Shown here: positions 16,716 through 25,533 of the stretch, piece after piece
How positions within the stretch are numbered: position 1 is the stretch's first letter
Layout of the letters: every line of letters starts with the position of its first letter
NCBI RefSeq assembly: GCF_009834515.1
Contig: NZ_CP019426.1
Span: 1,167,501 to 1,231,500 of the forward strand
Length of the DNA: 64,000 nt
DNA from: Pseudomonas sp. R84
Lineage (GTDB): Bacteria > Pseudomonadota > Gammaproteobacteria > Pseudomonadales > Pseudomonadaceae
Direction: 5' to 3'
Notes under the pieces: generated by a model
Seen by the model: only the letters and a program-made list of their open reading frames with translations
Told to the model about the DNA's origin: nothing
Databases searched by the model: none
Made by a program: the position numbers and the translations under genes

Positions 16716-17582
16716 ATGAAAAAGTTTTTCAGCCTGCTCGCGACCCTGCTGGTGCTGGCCCTGGCGCTGTGGATCGGCCGCACGTTGTGGGAGCACTACA
16801 TGAACACGCCCTGGACCCGTGATGGTCGGGTTCGCGCCGACATCATCAACGTCGCCGCCGACGTTACCGGTGAGGTAATCGACGTGCCGGTGCGTGACAA
16901 CCAATTGGTGAAGAAGGGCGATCTGCTGATGCAGATCGACCCCGAGCATTACCGCATTGCGGTCAAACAGGCGCAGTCGCTGGTCGCCTCGCGCAAGTCG
17001 ACCTGGGAGATGCGCAAGGTCAATGCCCATCGCCGCGCCGACCTCGACAACCTGGTGATCTCCAAGGAAAACCGCGACGACGCCAGCAACATCGCTGACG
17101 CCGCGCTGGCCGATTACCAACATGCGCAGGCGCAACTGGAAGCGGCCGAGCTCAACCTCAAACGCACCGCAGTGCGCGCGGCGGTCGACGGTTATGTGAC
17201 CAACCTCAACGTGCATCGCGGTGACTACGCGCGCATCGGCGATGCGAAAATGGCCGTGGTCGACATGAACTCGTTCTGGGTTTACGGCTTCTTCGAAGAG
17301 ACCAAATTGCCCCACGTGAAAGTCGGTGATAAAGCCGACATGCAATTGATGAGCGGCGAAGTGCTCACGGGCCACGTGGAAAGCATTTCCCGTGGCATCT
17401 ACGACCGCGACAACCCGGAAAGCCGGGAGCTGATTGCCGATGTGAACCCAACGTTCAACTGGGTGCGGCTGGCCCAGCGAGTGCCGGTAAGGATTCACAT
17501 TGATGAGGTGCCAGAGGGTGTTTTGTTGGCGGCGGGGATTACTTGTACGGTTGTGGTGAGTCAGAGCGCTGTGGATAACTGA
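16716..17582 (+). CDS. HlyD family membrane fusion protein (AaeA-like)
   Basis: A 288-residue periplasmic adaptor with one N-terminal membrane anchor (about residues 5-22). A lipoyl/barrel-sandwich domain begins at VAADVTGEVIDVPVRDNQLVKKGDLL. A helical hairpin lies at about 85-150, and a beta-barrel part includes VDMNSFWVYGFFEETKLPHVKVGD. It joins the FUSC transporter to the outer-membrane factor and is the last gene of the operon. Confidence 0.92.
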   Translation: MKKFFSLLATLLVLALALWIGRTLWEHYMNTPWTRDGRVRADIINVAADVTGEVIDVPVRDNQLVKKGDLLMQIDPEHYRIAVKQAQSLVASRKSTWEMRKVNAHRRADLDNLVISKENRDDASNIADAALADYQHAQAQLEAAELNLKRTAVRAAVDGYVTNLNVHRGDYARIGDAKMAVVDMNSFWVYGFFEETKLPHVKVGDKADMQLMSGEVLTGHVESISRGIYDRDNPESRELIADVNPTFNWVRLAQRVPVRIHIDEVPEGVLLAAGITCTVVVSQSAVDN

Positions 17583-17600
17583 TGGACCGGCTCGTCTGCA

Positions 17601-17674
17601 TCGCGAGCAGGCTCACTCCTACACTGGATCTGTGTGACACCGAAGATCCCCTGTAGGAGCGAGCCTGCTCGCGA
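17601..17674. repeat. REP pair (GTAGGAG...CTGCTCGCGA family)
   Basis: Inverted copies TCGCGAGCAGGCTCACTCCT and TGTAGGAGCGAGCCTGCTCG between the convergent HlyD and SDR genes. It may act as a two-way transcription end. Confidence 0.9.
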
Positions 17675-17690
17675 CGGCGTCGGCGCTGCC

Positions 17691-18515
17691 TCAGAGCCGC
17701 CCGCGCAAACCGAAGCGCTTCATCAACGTCGACTCCAGCAAACCCTTGGGCAACAACGCCGCCAACAACGGCAACGCGCGGCTGCCGTTGCCGATGCGGA
17801 TCAAGCGTGGCGGTTTGCTCTGCTGCACAGCTTTCAACAGTTCAGCCGCAAATTCATTGGCCGGCGTCGGCTTGTCCTGTGACGCCTTGGCCCGCGCGCG
17901 AATGCCCTCACGCAGCGGAAACCATGGCGACTGCTCGTTGATCAATTGCTCGGCTTCATGCCCGGCGTTCTTGGCAAAACTCGACTGGATCGCCCCCGGC
18001 TGCACTTCCATCACGCGAATCCCGAACGGAGCCAACTCCATGCGCAGTGCATCGCTCAACGCATGCACCGCTGCTTTCGAGGCGCAGTAAGCACCGGCAA
18101 ACGGTGTGACCAATACCCCGGAAACACTGCCGATATTCACCACTAATCCTTTGGCCCGGCGCAGCACCGGGAACAGCGCACGGGTGACACCGACAATCGA
18201 GAACACATTGGTTTCGAACTGGCGCTGCATCGCCGCAACACCGCCATCGAGCAGCGGCCCCATGGCGCCGTAACCCGCGTTGTTGATCAGCACATCAAGG
18301 CCGCCGTGTTGCTGGTTGATCCGCTCGCCAAGTTGCTCCAGCGCGGCGCTGTCATTGACGTCGAGTTGCACGGCGGTGAACCCGGTAGACGCCAGCAACG
18401 CCACGTCTTCAGCCTTGCGCGCACTGGCCCAGACTTCGTAACCGGCGGCTTTGAACGCATCGGCGAGGGCGCGGCCGATGCCGCTGGAACAACCGGTAAT
18501 CAACGCAACGGGCAT
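17691..18515 (-). CDS. SDR family oxidoreductase
   Basis: A 274-residue short-chain dehydrogenase. The cofactor loop TGCSSGIGRAL starts at about residue 7 and NNAGYG is at about 80. The catalytic Tyr-Lys pair appears in the YCASKAAVHALSDALRMELAPFGI segment. The ATG at 18515 begins MPVALITG, the usual SDR opening; the longer frame adds 72 residues without homology. Substrate unknown. It ends against the REP pair shared with the efflux operon. Confidence 0.9.
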   Translation of the reverse strand: MPVALITGCSSGIGRALADAFKAAGYEVWASARKAEDVALLASTGFTAVQLDVNDSAALEQLGERINQQHGGLDVLINNAGYGAMGPLLDGGVAAMQRQFETNVFSIVGVTRALFPVLRRAKGLVVNIGSVSGVLVTPFAGAYCASKAAVHALSDALRMELAPFGIRVMEVQPGAIQSSFAKNAGHEAEQLINEQSPWFPLREGIRARAKASQDKPTPANEFAAELLKAVQQSKPPRLIRIGNGSRALPLLAALLPKGLLESTLMKRFGLRGRL

Positions 18516-18552
18516 GGCGCATTCCTTGTGCAAAAGAGTGAGGAAGGGAGGA

Positions 18553-19017
18553 TCAATCGGAGAAACTACCCTGCAATCGCTCGGCGCGAAACTCCAGGGT
18601 TTGCGGGCGATAACCAGGGCGTAGCGGCGGCATGGGCAGGCAGTCTTCCCACTCGCCGCCGGCCTGCAGTTCGCCGGGGCCGCGATAGCGCGGAGCGGTG
18701 TATTGGTTGTCGGCCAGATTGACCGTGTCACCCGGCGCGTAGGCGGCGATGCGCCAGCGCAGTTCGGTCAGGGGCACATCGTTGCTGTTTTTCATTTTCA
18801 GTTGCAGCGGACGATCGGCCGGGCATTGCTGCGGGGCATAGCTGATGCGCATCTCAAGGCGCGCCAGTTGCTTGATCTCGCGGTTGTCCAGCCACACCAC
18901 CCACATGGCCACGAAACCCAGGCCAATCGCCGCCGCCACCGAGACCGGCAGGGCCTTGGCCGGGTAGCGCAGCAGGAGGATCAACCAGGTGATGACCAGC
19001 AGAATGCCGATGAACAT
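18553..19017 (-). CDS. Conserved small membrane protein, function unknown
   Basis: A 154-residue protein with two N-terminal helices (IGILLVITWLILLLRY and VSVAAAIGLGFVAMWVVWL). A soluble domain of about 100 residues follows, likely beta-rich, with conserved-looking Cys residues (PQQCPAD, WEDCLPMPP). It starts at ATG 19017 and lies 37 bp upstream of the SDR gene on the same strand, possibly co-transcribed. No firm family name. Confidence 0.75.
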   Translation of the reverse strand: MFIGILLVITWLILLLRYPAKALPVSVAAAIGLGFVAMWVVWLDNREIKQLARLEMRISYAPQQCPADRPLQLKMKNSNDVPLTELRWRIAAYAPGDTVNLADNQYTAPRYRGPGELQAGGEWEDCLPMPPLRPGYRPQTLEFRAERLQGSFSD

Positions 19018-19187
19018 GTTGGAACGCTCCAATAGGTCGTGAGCACCATCCTACCGAAGGCCCGCTGGAATGGACATTTGTTGCGCAGGTGATTTAACCG
19101 TTGGTCGGAACTGTGATTTCTGACAGTAGGCACTTCGCGACACGTCTGCTCAGATGTTTGCAGGCGCAGAAAATGCAGGCGAGCTAT

Positions 19188-21932
19188 ATGGACATTCACA
19201 GCAAAACACCGGTGCTGGCCGTAACCGATCCGCGTGGTTTGACCATCTGCAGGGTCGATTATTGGCGCTGCGATGCCAGCCAGGTGCCTGAAACCCGTCT
19301 TCATCGCACAGCGCGTGATGCGGCCGGCCACCCGGTGAAGCAGTGGGACCCGCGATTGTGGGCACTGCAAAGCGATGATCCGCTGGCACCGGCCAATCTG
19401 GACACCGTGTACTCGATGAACGGGCACGTTCTGCGCTCGAACAGTGTCGACGCCGGCATGCAAATCAGCCTGCTGGGGCTGGGTTCAGAAACACTGACGT
19501 ATTGGGACAGCCGAGGTACCCGCCGGGACCGTGAGCATGACGCGCTATTGCGGCCGACAGCGGTGTTCGAAGAAGGCGGATTGCAGCCACGCCGTTGCGC
19601 CGAGCGCTTTGTTTATGGTCGGCCGGGTGTTGCCGATGCAACCCGTAATCAACTTGGCCAGCTGCTTCGTCACGATGATCCGGCGGGAAGTGTGTTGTTC
19701 GATGCCTTCGCCATCAGTGGAGAAAACGTCGAAAACACCCGGCATTTCACCCTCGAACCCGTCTCTGCCGATTGGCCCGAACCGATTGATGAGCGCCAGC
19801 GTTTGCTGGAACCCGGTGAGGGGGCAACCACGCGTTGGCGTTTCGGGCCACTCGGTGCGTTGCTGGAACAAGTCGATGCACGGGGCAATCGACATGGCAA
19901 CGAATGGACGCTTGATGGCGGTTTGCGGGCGTGCCATTTGCAGTTGAAGCATCAGACTGAATGGCTGGCGGTGGTTTGCGATATTCACTACAACGCAGAA
20001 AGGCGGGTCACGCAGGAGCGGGCGGGCAATGGCGTACTGACAACGCTGACCTACCGTCAAGAGGATGGGCGTCTGATAGAGCGTCACGCCAAAAACAGTC
20101 AGGGCGTGGTCTTGCAGCATCTGCTGTACCAATACGACCGGACAGGCAATGTGCTGAGCATCGAAGACCGGGCGCTGCCCGTGCGCTACTTCGCCAACCA
20201 GCGCATCGAACCGATCAGCTGCTTCATCTACGACAGCCTCTACCAGTTGAGCGAGGCCAGCGGCTGGGAGGCGGGGGCGGGCGATGGTGGCCCGACAGCG
20301 ATCGCCAATTACTCGCAACGTTACCGTTATGACGCTGGCGGCAATTTGCTCAAGTTGATCCACGTGGGGGCACAAAGCCCAGGTCATGATCTGCAGGCTG
20401 CCCGCTCCAGTAATCGTTGCCTGCCGTGGCGTAATGGCGTGCCGCCCGATGAGGTAGAGATTGGCGCTGCATTCGACGCTCGCGGCAATTTACTGCTGCT
20501 GGATCAAGGGCGGCGGTTGCAGTGGAATCTGCGCAATCAGCTGCAATCGGTAACGGCAGTGCGACGCGATGCGCGCGCGGATGATGGCGAAGTATTTTTC
20601 TACAACGGTCACGGCGAGCGCGTGAGCAAGATGCGTACGTTGCAGAACCATGCTCGCAGTGTGGTCTCGCAGGTGCGTTATCTGCCGGCGCTGGAATTGC
20701 GCACGGACAGCGGCACCGGTGAGGCATTACAGGTCATCACGGTGCAGACTGGCCTGAACAGTATTCGCGTCCTGCATTGGGAGAGCGTGCCGCCGACAGG
20801 CGTCAACGATCAATATCGCTACGGTTTCAGCGATCATCTGGGATCGATCAGTCTTGAACTGGATGCAGATTCACGCTTGATCAGTCGGGAGCATTTCTAC
20901 CCGTTTGGTGCGACTGCGTGGAGTGAGGAAAGCGAGGTCAGTTACAAGACCCTGCGTTATTCGGGCAAGGAGTGCGATGCAACGGGTCTGTACTACTATG
21001 GTTTCCGTTATTACATGCCGTGGTTGCAACGCTGGTTGAATCCTGATCCTGCCGGTGCCATAGACGGGCATAACCGTTATCGGGCAATGCGCAACAACCC
21101 CATCGTGTATACCGACGGGGACGGGCGCAAGCCAGGCAACAAAAACGGTGATCGGGTTTATCATGAGCTTGCCGAGCAAAAACTGGTCAATCCGCTGCAA
21201 GCTGCCGGAATGCAGCCGGTGCGCAACTATTTTGAAGCCAGCAATGATCCCAAAGTACAGGCCTACCGTAAGGCCATTCCCGATGAATTGGCAAAGCTGG
21301 GAGCCAAAAGCGACTCTCTGCTCAATACCCATGAAGCCCATGTGAGGGCGGCGGTCAGAACACAGACCGCATCGCCATCAGGGCCCATTCTTTATCACTC
21401 CGGTGAGCTGCTCTCTGCGGGCATGAGCAAGATTATCGGGGAGCAGAACACCAGTCGGATAATGGGCCCGATGTCGGTTGCCTTCAACAGTCCGACCGAA
21501 GACCCGCAGGTTCTTGCCGGCAGGCGCGATGCTGTGGCGAAGACCTTCAAGACCGGTGGACAACTGTTGATGCATGCAGCCCATCCCGCGGCCCAATTAC
21601 TCGGTGCAGCCAGTACCGCGATGGGTAACGTCATGGAAATCTCGGAAGCGCAGACGCGTGTGCAGTACAGGATGTTGAATACGCCGGCCAATGTGGCGAT
21701 GAACGTCCCGGGGGATAATGCGCAGATATCTTTTCAATCATTCCAGCAAACATTCACTTTGCCTCAGCAATCGCTGTTTTCAGAGGCGTCGGCGGCGCCA
21801 AGTGAATGGGCACAACAGTTATTGGCCGTCGCCTTTAAGCCGCCACCGCTACAGATCGTTCATGCGAACGATGATTCAGTAAACGATGACGAATATCTTG
21901 ATCGTCCGCGTCGAGGCTCACATTACGGTTAA
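19188..21932 (+). CDS. TccC-like RHS-repeat toxin protein
   Basis: About 914 residues. The opening MDIHSKTPVLAVTDPRGL matches the start of Tc-toxin C components (TccC family). A region of RHS/YD repeats follows (for example YDRTGNVLSIEDRA, YRYDAGGNLLKLIH, AFDARGNLLLLDQGRRLQW). The RHS core-associated segment RYSGKECDATGLYYYGFRYY then leads to the protease-type site WLNPDPAGAIDGHNRYRAMR. After TDGDG the last 260 or so residues are unrelated to RHS and form the variable toxin domain, which I do not recognise. Earlier in-frame starts exist at 19101 (TTG) and 19173 (ATG). No TcA/TcB partner and no immunity gene are adjacent. Confidence 0.88.
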   Translation: MDIHSKTPVLAVTDPRGLTICRVDYWRCDASQVPETRLHRTARDAAGHPVKQWDPRLWALQSDDPLAPANLDTVYSMNGHVLRSNSVDAGMQISLLGLGSETLTYWDSRGTRRDREHDALLRPTAVFEEGGLQPRRCAERFVYGRPGVADATRNQLGQLLRHDDPAGSVLFDAFAISGENVENTRHFTLEPVSADWPEPIDERQRLLEPGEGATTRWRFGPLGALLEQVDARGNRHGNEWTLDGGLRACHLQLKHQTEWLAVVCDIHYNAERRVTQERAGNGVLTTLTYRQEDGRLIERHAKNSQGVVLQHLLYQYDRTGNVLSIEDRALPVRYFANQRIEPISCFIYDSLYQLSEASGWEAGAGDGGPTAIANYSQRYRYDAGGNLLKLIHVGAQSPGHDLQAARSSNRCLPWRNGVPPDEVEIGAAFDARGNLLLLDQGRRLQWNLRNQLQSVTAVRRDARADDGEVFFYNGHGERVSKMRTLQNHARSVVSQVRYLPALELRTDSGTGEALQVITVQTGLNSIRVLHWESVPPTGVNDQYRYGFSDHLGSISLELDADSRLISREHFYPFGATAWSEESEVSYKTLRYSGKECDATGLYYYGFRYYMPWLQRWLNPDPAGAIDGHNRYRAMRNNPIVYTDGDGRKPGNKNGDRVYHELAEQKLVNPLQAAGMQPVRNYFEASNDPKVQAYRKAIPDELAKLGAKSDSLLNTHEAHVRAAVRTQTASPSGPILYHSGELLSAGMSKIIGEQNTSRIMGPMSVAFNSPTEDPQVLAGRRDAVAKTFKTGGQLLMHAAHPAAQLLGAASTAMGNVMEISEAQTRVQYRMLNTPANVAMNVPGDNAQISFQSFQQTFTLPQQSLFSEASAAPSEWAQQLLAVAFKPPPLQIVHANDDSVNDDEYLDRPRRGSHYG

Positions 21933-21938
21933 GTAAAA

Positions 21939-21992
21939 AAGCCCCCGCCCAACCCACTGCGGATAGGGGACGCAGCGGGCTGGACGGGGGCT
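21939..21992. terminator. Bidirectional rho-independent terminator
   Basis: Long stem AGCCCCCGCCCAACCCACTG paired with CAGCGGGCTGGACGGGGGCT (a few G-U or mismatched positions). It has an A-run on the left and a T-rich tail on the right. It ends the convergent tccC-like and algA transcripts. Confidence 0.85.
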
Positions 21993-22009
21993 TCTTGTTC
22001 TACTGAACG

Positions 22010-23461
22010 TTATTGCGCGATGGTCTTCACCGACACGCCGCGTTCGATCGGGGTGGAACGGCCGTAGATATCTTCGAAGCGTTCGATGTCGTCTTCGCCC
22101 AGGTACGAACCCGACTGAACTTCGATGATTTCCAGCGGGATCTTGCCCGGGTTGCGCAGGCGATGCACCGAGGCGATCGGGATGTAGGTCGACTGGTTTT
22201 CGCAGAGCAGGAACACGTTTTCATCGCAGGTCACTTCGGCGGTGCCGCTGACCACGATCCAGTGTTCGGCGCGGTGATGGTGCATCTGCAGCGACAGGCA
22301 CGCGCCCGGTTTCACCGAGATGTGCTTGACCTGGAAACGCCCGCCCATGTCCACCGAGTCGTAGGAACCCCACGGACGATAGACTTCGCAGTGGTTCTGG
22401 GTTTCGCTGCGGCCTTGCTCGTTGAGGGTGTTGACCATCTGCTTGACGCCCTGAACCTTGTCTTTGTGGGCGATCATCATGGCGTCTTTGGTTTCGACCA
22501 CCACAATGTTTTCCAGACCGATCACCGACACCAGTTTGCCGTTGCCGTGGATCATGCAGTTCTTGCTGTCCTGAATCACCACATCGCCCTTGGTGACGTT
22601 ACCGTTGGCGTCTTTCTCGTTGACTTCCCACAGCGACGACCAGCAACCGACATCGCTCCAGCCAGCGGTCAGCGGTACCACGCAGGCGCGCTGGGTTTTT
22701 TCCATGACGGAGTAGTCGATGGAATTGTCCGGGCAGCAGGCGAAGGTCGCTTCGTCGAAGGTGATGGTGTCGGCGTCTTGCTGGCTGCGTTCGAGGGTCA
22801 GCAGGCAGGTGTCGTAGATGTCCGGATCATGCTTTTTCAGTTCTTCAAGGAAGCGGCTGGCGCGGAACAGGAACATGCCGCTGTTCCAGTAGTAACCGCC
22901 GGATTCGACGTACTCGGTGGCACGTTTGACGTCAGGTTTTTCGACGAAGTGCGAAACGCGGCTGACGCCTTCGGGCAGCAGCGAATCGCCGGTGGATTTG
23001 ATGTAGCCATAACCGGTTTCCGGTTTGGTCGCCGGCACGCCGAACAGGACCATTTCGCCATTTTCGGCGGCGACGGTGGCCAAGGCCAGTGCGCGTTGCA
23101 GGGCTTTCTGATCTTCCAGCACGTGGTCGGCCGGCAGCACCAGCATCAATTCGTCACGGCCTTCATTGACCAGCATCATCGCGGTCAGCGCCACGGCCGG
23201 TGCGGTGTTGCGGCCGAACGGTTCCATCAGGATGCGCTGGCATTCCAGATTGCGGTTGCTCAACTGCTCGTTGACGATGAAACGGTGATCCTTGTTGCAG
23301 ACCACGATCGGGGTGTCCATGCCTTCGAACACCAGGCGCTCGAGGGTCTGCTGGAAAAGGGTGTGTTCGCCGGTCAGGGCGAGGAATTGCTTAGGGAACT
23401 GCTTACGCGAAAGCGGCCAGAGACGCGAACCGCTACCACCTGACAAGATCACCGGAATCAT
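22010..23461 (-). CDS. algA: Mannose-1-P guanylyltransferase / mannose-6-P isomerase AlgA
   Basis: Bifunctional enzyme of 483 residues, last gene of the alginate operon. The N-terminal nucleotidyltransferase has GGSGSRLWPLSRKQFPKQ at about residues 8-25 and FVEKPD. The C-terminal type II isomerase cupin has the metal-binding motif MHHHRAEHWIVVSG. It supplies mannose-1-phosphate and GDP-mannose for AlgD. The ATG at 23461 gives the conserved start MIPVILSGG. A gap of 215 bp containing a REP pair separates it from algF, unusual spacing for this operon. Confidence 0.97.
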   Translation of the reverse strand: MIPVILSGGSGSRLWPLSRKQFPKQFLALTGEHTLFQQTLERLVFEGMDTPIVVCNKDHRFIVNEQLSNRNLECQRILMEPFGRNTAPAVALTAMMLVNEGRDELMLVLPADHVLEDQKALQRALALATVAAENGEMVLFGVPATKPETGYGYIKSTGDSLLPEGVSRVSHFVEKPDVKRATEYVESGGYYWNSGMFLFRASRFLEELKKHDPDIYDTCLLTLERSQQDADTITFDEATFACCPDNSIDYSVMEKTQRACVVPLTAGWSDVGCWSSLWEVNEKDANGNVTKGDVVIQDSKNCMIHGNGKLVSVIGLENIVVVETKDAMMIAHKDKVQGVKQMVNTLNEQGRSETQNHCEVYRPWGSYDSVDMGGRFQVKHISVKPGACLSLQMHHHRAEHWIVVSGTAEVTCDENVFLLCENQSTYIPIASVHRLRNPGKIPLEIIEVQSGSYLGEDDIERFEDIYGRSTPIERGVSVKTIAQ

Positions 23462-23556
23462 ATTGTTTACTCCATAAAATCGATTGGTTAGAGGCACGAA
23501 CGCTGTGTCGTTTCACTCTTGTTTTTGTTTCGTGTCCGAACTGACAACCCGATCCC

Positions 23557-23647
23557 CTGTAGGAGTGAGCCTGCTCGCGATTGCGTTGGATCAATCAACA
23601 CATTCTTTGAATGTGAAACCGATATCGCGAGCAGGCTCACTCCTACA
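23557..23647. repeat. REP pair in the algF-algA gap
   Basis: Inverted copies of TGTAGGAGTGAGCCTGCTCG with a spacer of about 48 bp, inside the alginate operon just upstream of algA. It could attenuate or stabilise mRNA and so set algA expression apart from algF. Confidence 0.9.
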
Positions 23648-23676
23648 AAGGGGACTGCGTCAGTTCGGAAAATGGG

Positions 23677-24333
23677 TTAGCGGGTCGATACCGGGCGCTT
23701 TACCCAGACTGGCGACAGGCTGCTGCCGCTGCCGGTGACGTACAGCACTGCGGCTTCACCACGTTCCAGGGCGACCGGTTTGACGTCGCCGACTTTCTTG
23801 TCACCTTCGTACAGCGCCAGGCTGACTTTCACCGGGTTGATTTCACGTTCGCCACGGCCCTTGGCGGCCACGTTCGGCACCACGTCGGTCTTGCCGTCGG
23901 CAGTCTTCAGGGTCAGCGGCTTGTCGCTGAGGTTCTGCACGCGCACCAGGGATTTCTGCTTGTTCTTGAACGGCGGCTCTTCGATCAGTTGCGGCGCGCC
24001 GGAAGCGTTGTTGACCAAGGTGTAGTAGTGGTCCCCGGCGAGTTTCACCGGCAGGGTCTGGCTGCCGACCTTGGCGCTGTAATCACCGCCCGGCATGAAG
24101 CTGAAATCGCTGCTGGCCAGTGGCGCAACGTCGCTCAGGTTGGTGCTGCCAACGGTGGCGCTGACTTCTGCGTTGCTGGCGTTGTAGACACGCACGAAGG
24201 TCGAGCCTTTCGGTGCGGTCGGGCCGTACAGTGCGGCGTCGCCACCGGCGAAGGCAGGCACGGAAAGCACGCTGAGGCCAGCAACCAGAGCGAAGCTTTT
24301 AGCGAGACGACGAGGAGTAGTAGTGAAAGTCAT
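23677..24333 (-). CDS. algF: Alginate O-acetylation protein AlgF
   Basis: A 218-residue periplasmic protein with a cleavable signal peptide (LVAGLSVLSVPAFA, about residues 15-28). It works with AlgI and AlgJ in acetylating alginate and contains two beta-rich domains (FVRVYNASNAEVSATVG; LVRVQNLSDKPLTL). It starts 14 bp after algJ in the same operon. Confidence 0.95.
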   Translation of the reverse strand: MTFTTTPRRLAKSFALVAGLSVLSVPAFAGGDAALYGPTAPKGSTFVRVYNASNAEVSATVGSTNLSDVAPLASSDFSFMPGGDYSAKVGSQTLPVKLAGDHYYTLVNNASGAPQLIEEPPFKNKQKSLVRVQNLSDKPLTLKTADGKTDVVPNVAAKGRGEREINPVKVSLALYEGDKKVGDVKPVALERGEAAVLYVTGSGSSLSPVWVKRPVSTR

Positions 24334-24347
24334 GGTGTACCTCTCTT

Positions 24348-25523
24348 TCAGTTTTGCGCCCGATCGGGCGTCTCGGATTTAGTGTTGATTGCTACGTTTT
24401 GTTGGCGCGCGCCGGCTTGTTTAAGCTCTGCGACCCACTGCGGGTCGGCGTCGCCGATTTCGTTGTTCACAGGCAGATAACGTTCAGGAAACTCCCAGAT
24501 CAGCACCTGTGGCGGGCTGTTCTTGAAGTCATCGCTTTTCAGGTAGCTGAGCATCGGCAGGATCGGGCCGTGGCCGTCTTCGGCGTAGCTCACCACGTCG
24601 CTGTGCAGCGCCTGTTTCAGTGCACCGACGAAGTTCCAGTTGGGGTTGGCGCTGTAGCTGGTGCCGACCAGTGCGACCGGCACTTCATTGCTGGCAAACA
24701 GCGCGTCGTCACTGGCAGGCTGATCGCCGGCCGCGACGGTGTTGCGCTTTTGCAGTGGTTCTTGCGCCGGCATCAGGTTTTCGAACAGCGGATCGAGCGG
24801 CAGGAACAAGCGCAGATCGCCCTTGTGCGTAACCTTTTCCGCTGGCGTGGTGACGAAGCGCTGTGGCTCGCCGCTGAGCGGGAACTTGTCGGCGATGGTT
24901 TTCGCCAGGGTGTTCGCGGCAATTTCGGCACCTTCCGGCGTCCAGTGGGTGTCGGTGCGCAGGAACACTTGCTGACCGTTCTGCTTGGCCTGTTGGAAAG
25001 GCTTGAGCAGGTCAGGGGCGAGGATCTTGTCGGCGGCTACACGAGCATGGAAATCCTGATAGAGATTTTCGTGGATGCTCGCTGGTTTCACTTCACCCAG
25101 ATGCTCCGGGTACAGACGAACCTTGGCCGGCACGATCGCCATCACCAGTTTCACGCCTTTCTCTTTGAGGGTCTGGCGCACGCCTTCGACCAGCGCGTAG
25201 TTGCCTTGCAGGTTCAGCTCTTCGTTGACGATCGGGTTGAATTCCTCATCGCTGTACAACCACTGATCGCGACCGAGCACCACGCCCGGACGACCTTCGT
25301 TGAACAGTTTGAAATCCAGCGCGGCCCAGAGGTTGGTGCCCAGACGCTTGATCGGGAATTCTTCGTCGTAATGAGTTTCCACAGCCTTGGTCCAGCGGCC
25401 GTTAAGCACCGTTGCGTCGGCGTTGGTGCTGAAGCCGAAGAAGCTGCGAACCGACCACAGACCCAAGACCAACAGGGTCACCAGGAACAGGGCGATGTAG
25501 AAGATGCGTAATGAGCGGGTCAT
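24348..25523 (-). CDS. algJ: Alginate O-acetyltransferase AlgJ
   Basis: A 391-residue membrane-anchored SGNH-like acetyltransferase. A single N-terminal hydrophobic segment lies at about residues 7-23. The catalytic residues of the family are present: Asp191 and His193 in DTHWTPEG, and Ser289 in GTSYSANPNW. It passes acetyl groups delivered by AlgI towards the polymer. It lies 10 bp after algI. Confidence 0.95.
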   Translation of the reverse strand: MTRSLRIFYIALFLVTLLVLGLWSVRSFFGFSTNADATVLNGRWTKAVETHYDEEFPIKRLGTNLWAALDFKLFNEGRPGVVLGRDQWLYSDEEFNPIVNEELNLQGNYALVEGVRQTLKEKGVKLVMAIVPAKVRLYPEHLGEVKPASIHENLYQDFHARVAADKILAPDLLKPFQQAKQNGQQVFLRTDTHWTPEGAEIAANTLAKTIADKFPLSGEPQRFVTTPAEKVTHKGDLRLFLPLDPLFENLMPAQEPLQKRNTVAAGDQPASDDALFASNEVPVALVGTSYSANPNWNFVGALKQALHSDVVSYAEDGHGPILPMLSYLKSDDFKNSPPQVLIWEFPERYLPVNNEIGDADPQWVAELKQAGARQQNVAINTKSETPDRAQN

Positions 25524-25533
25524 GTCAGATCCC

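Noticed and set aside
22013..23443. 476-codon frame opposite algA
   Set aside because: Exactly overlaps a well-supported enzyme gene; composition typical of an antisense shadow.
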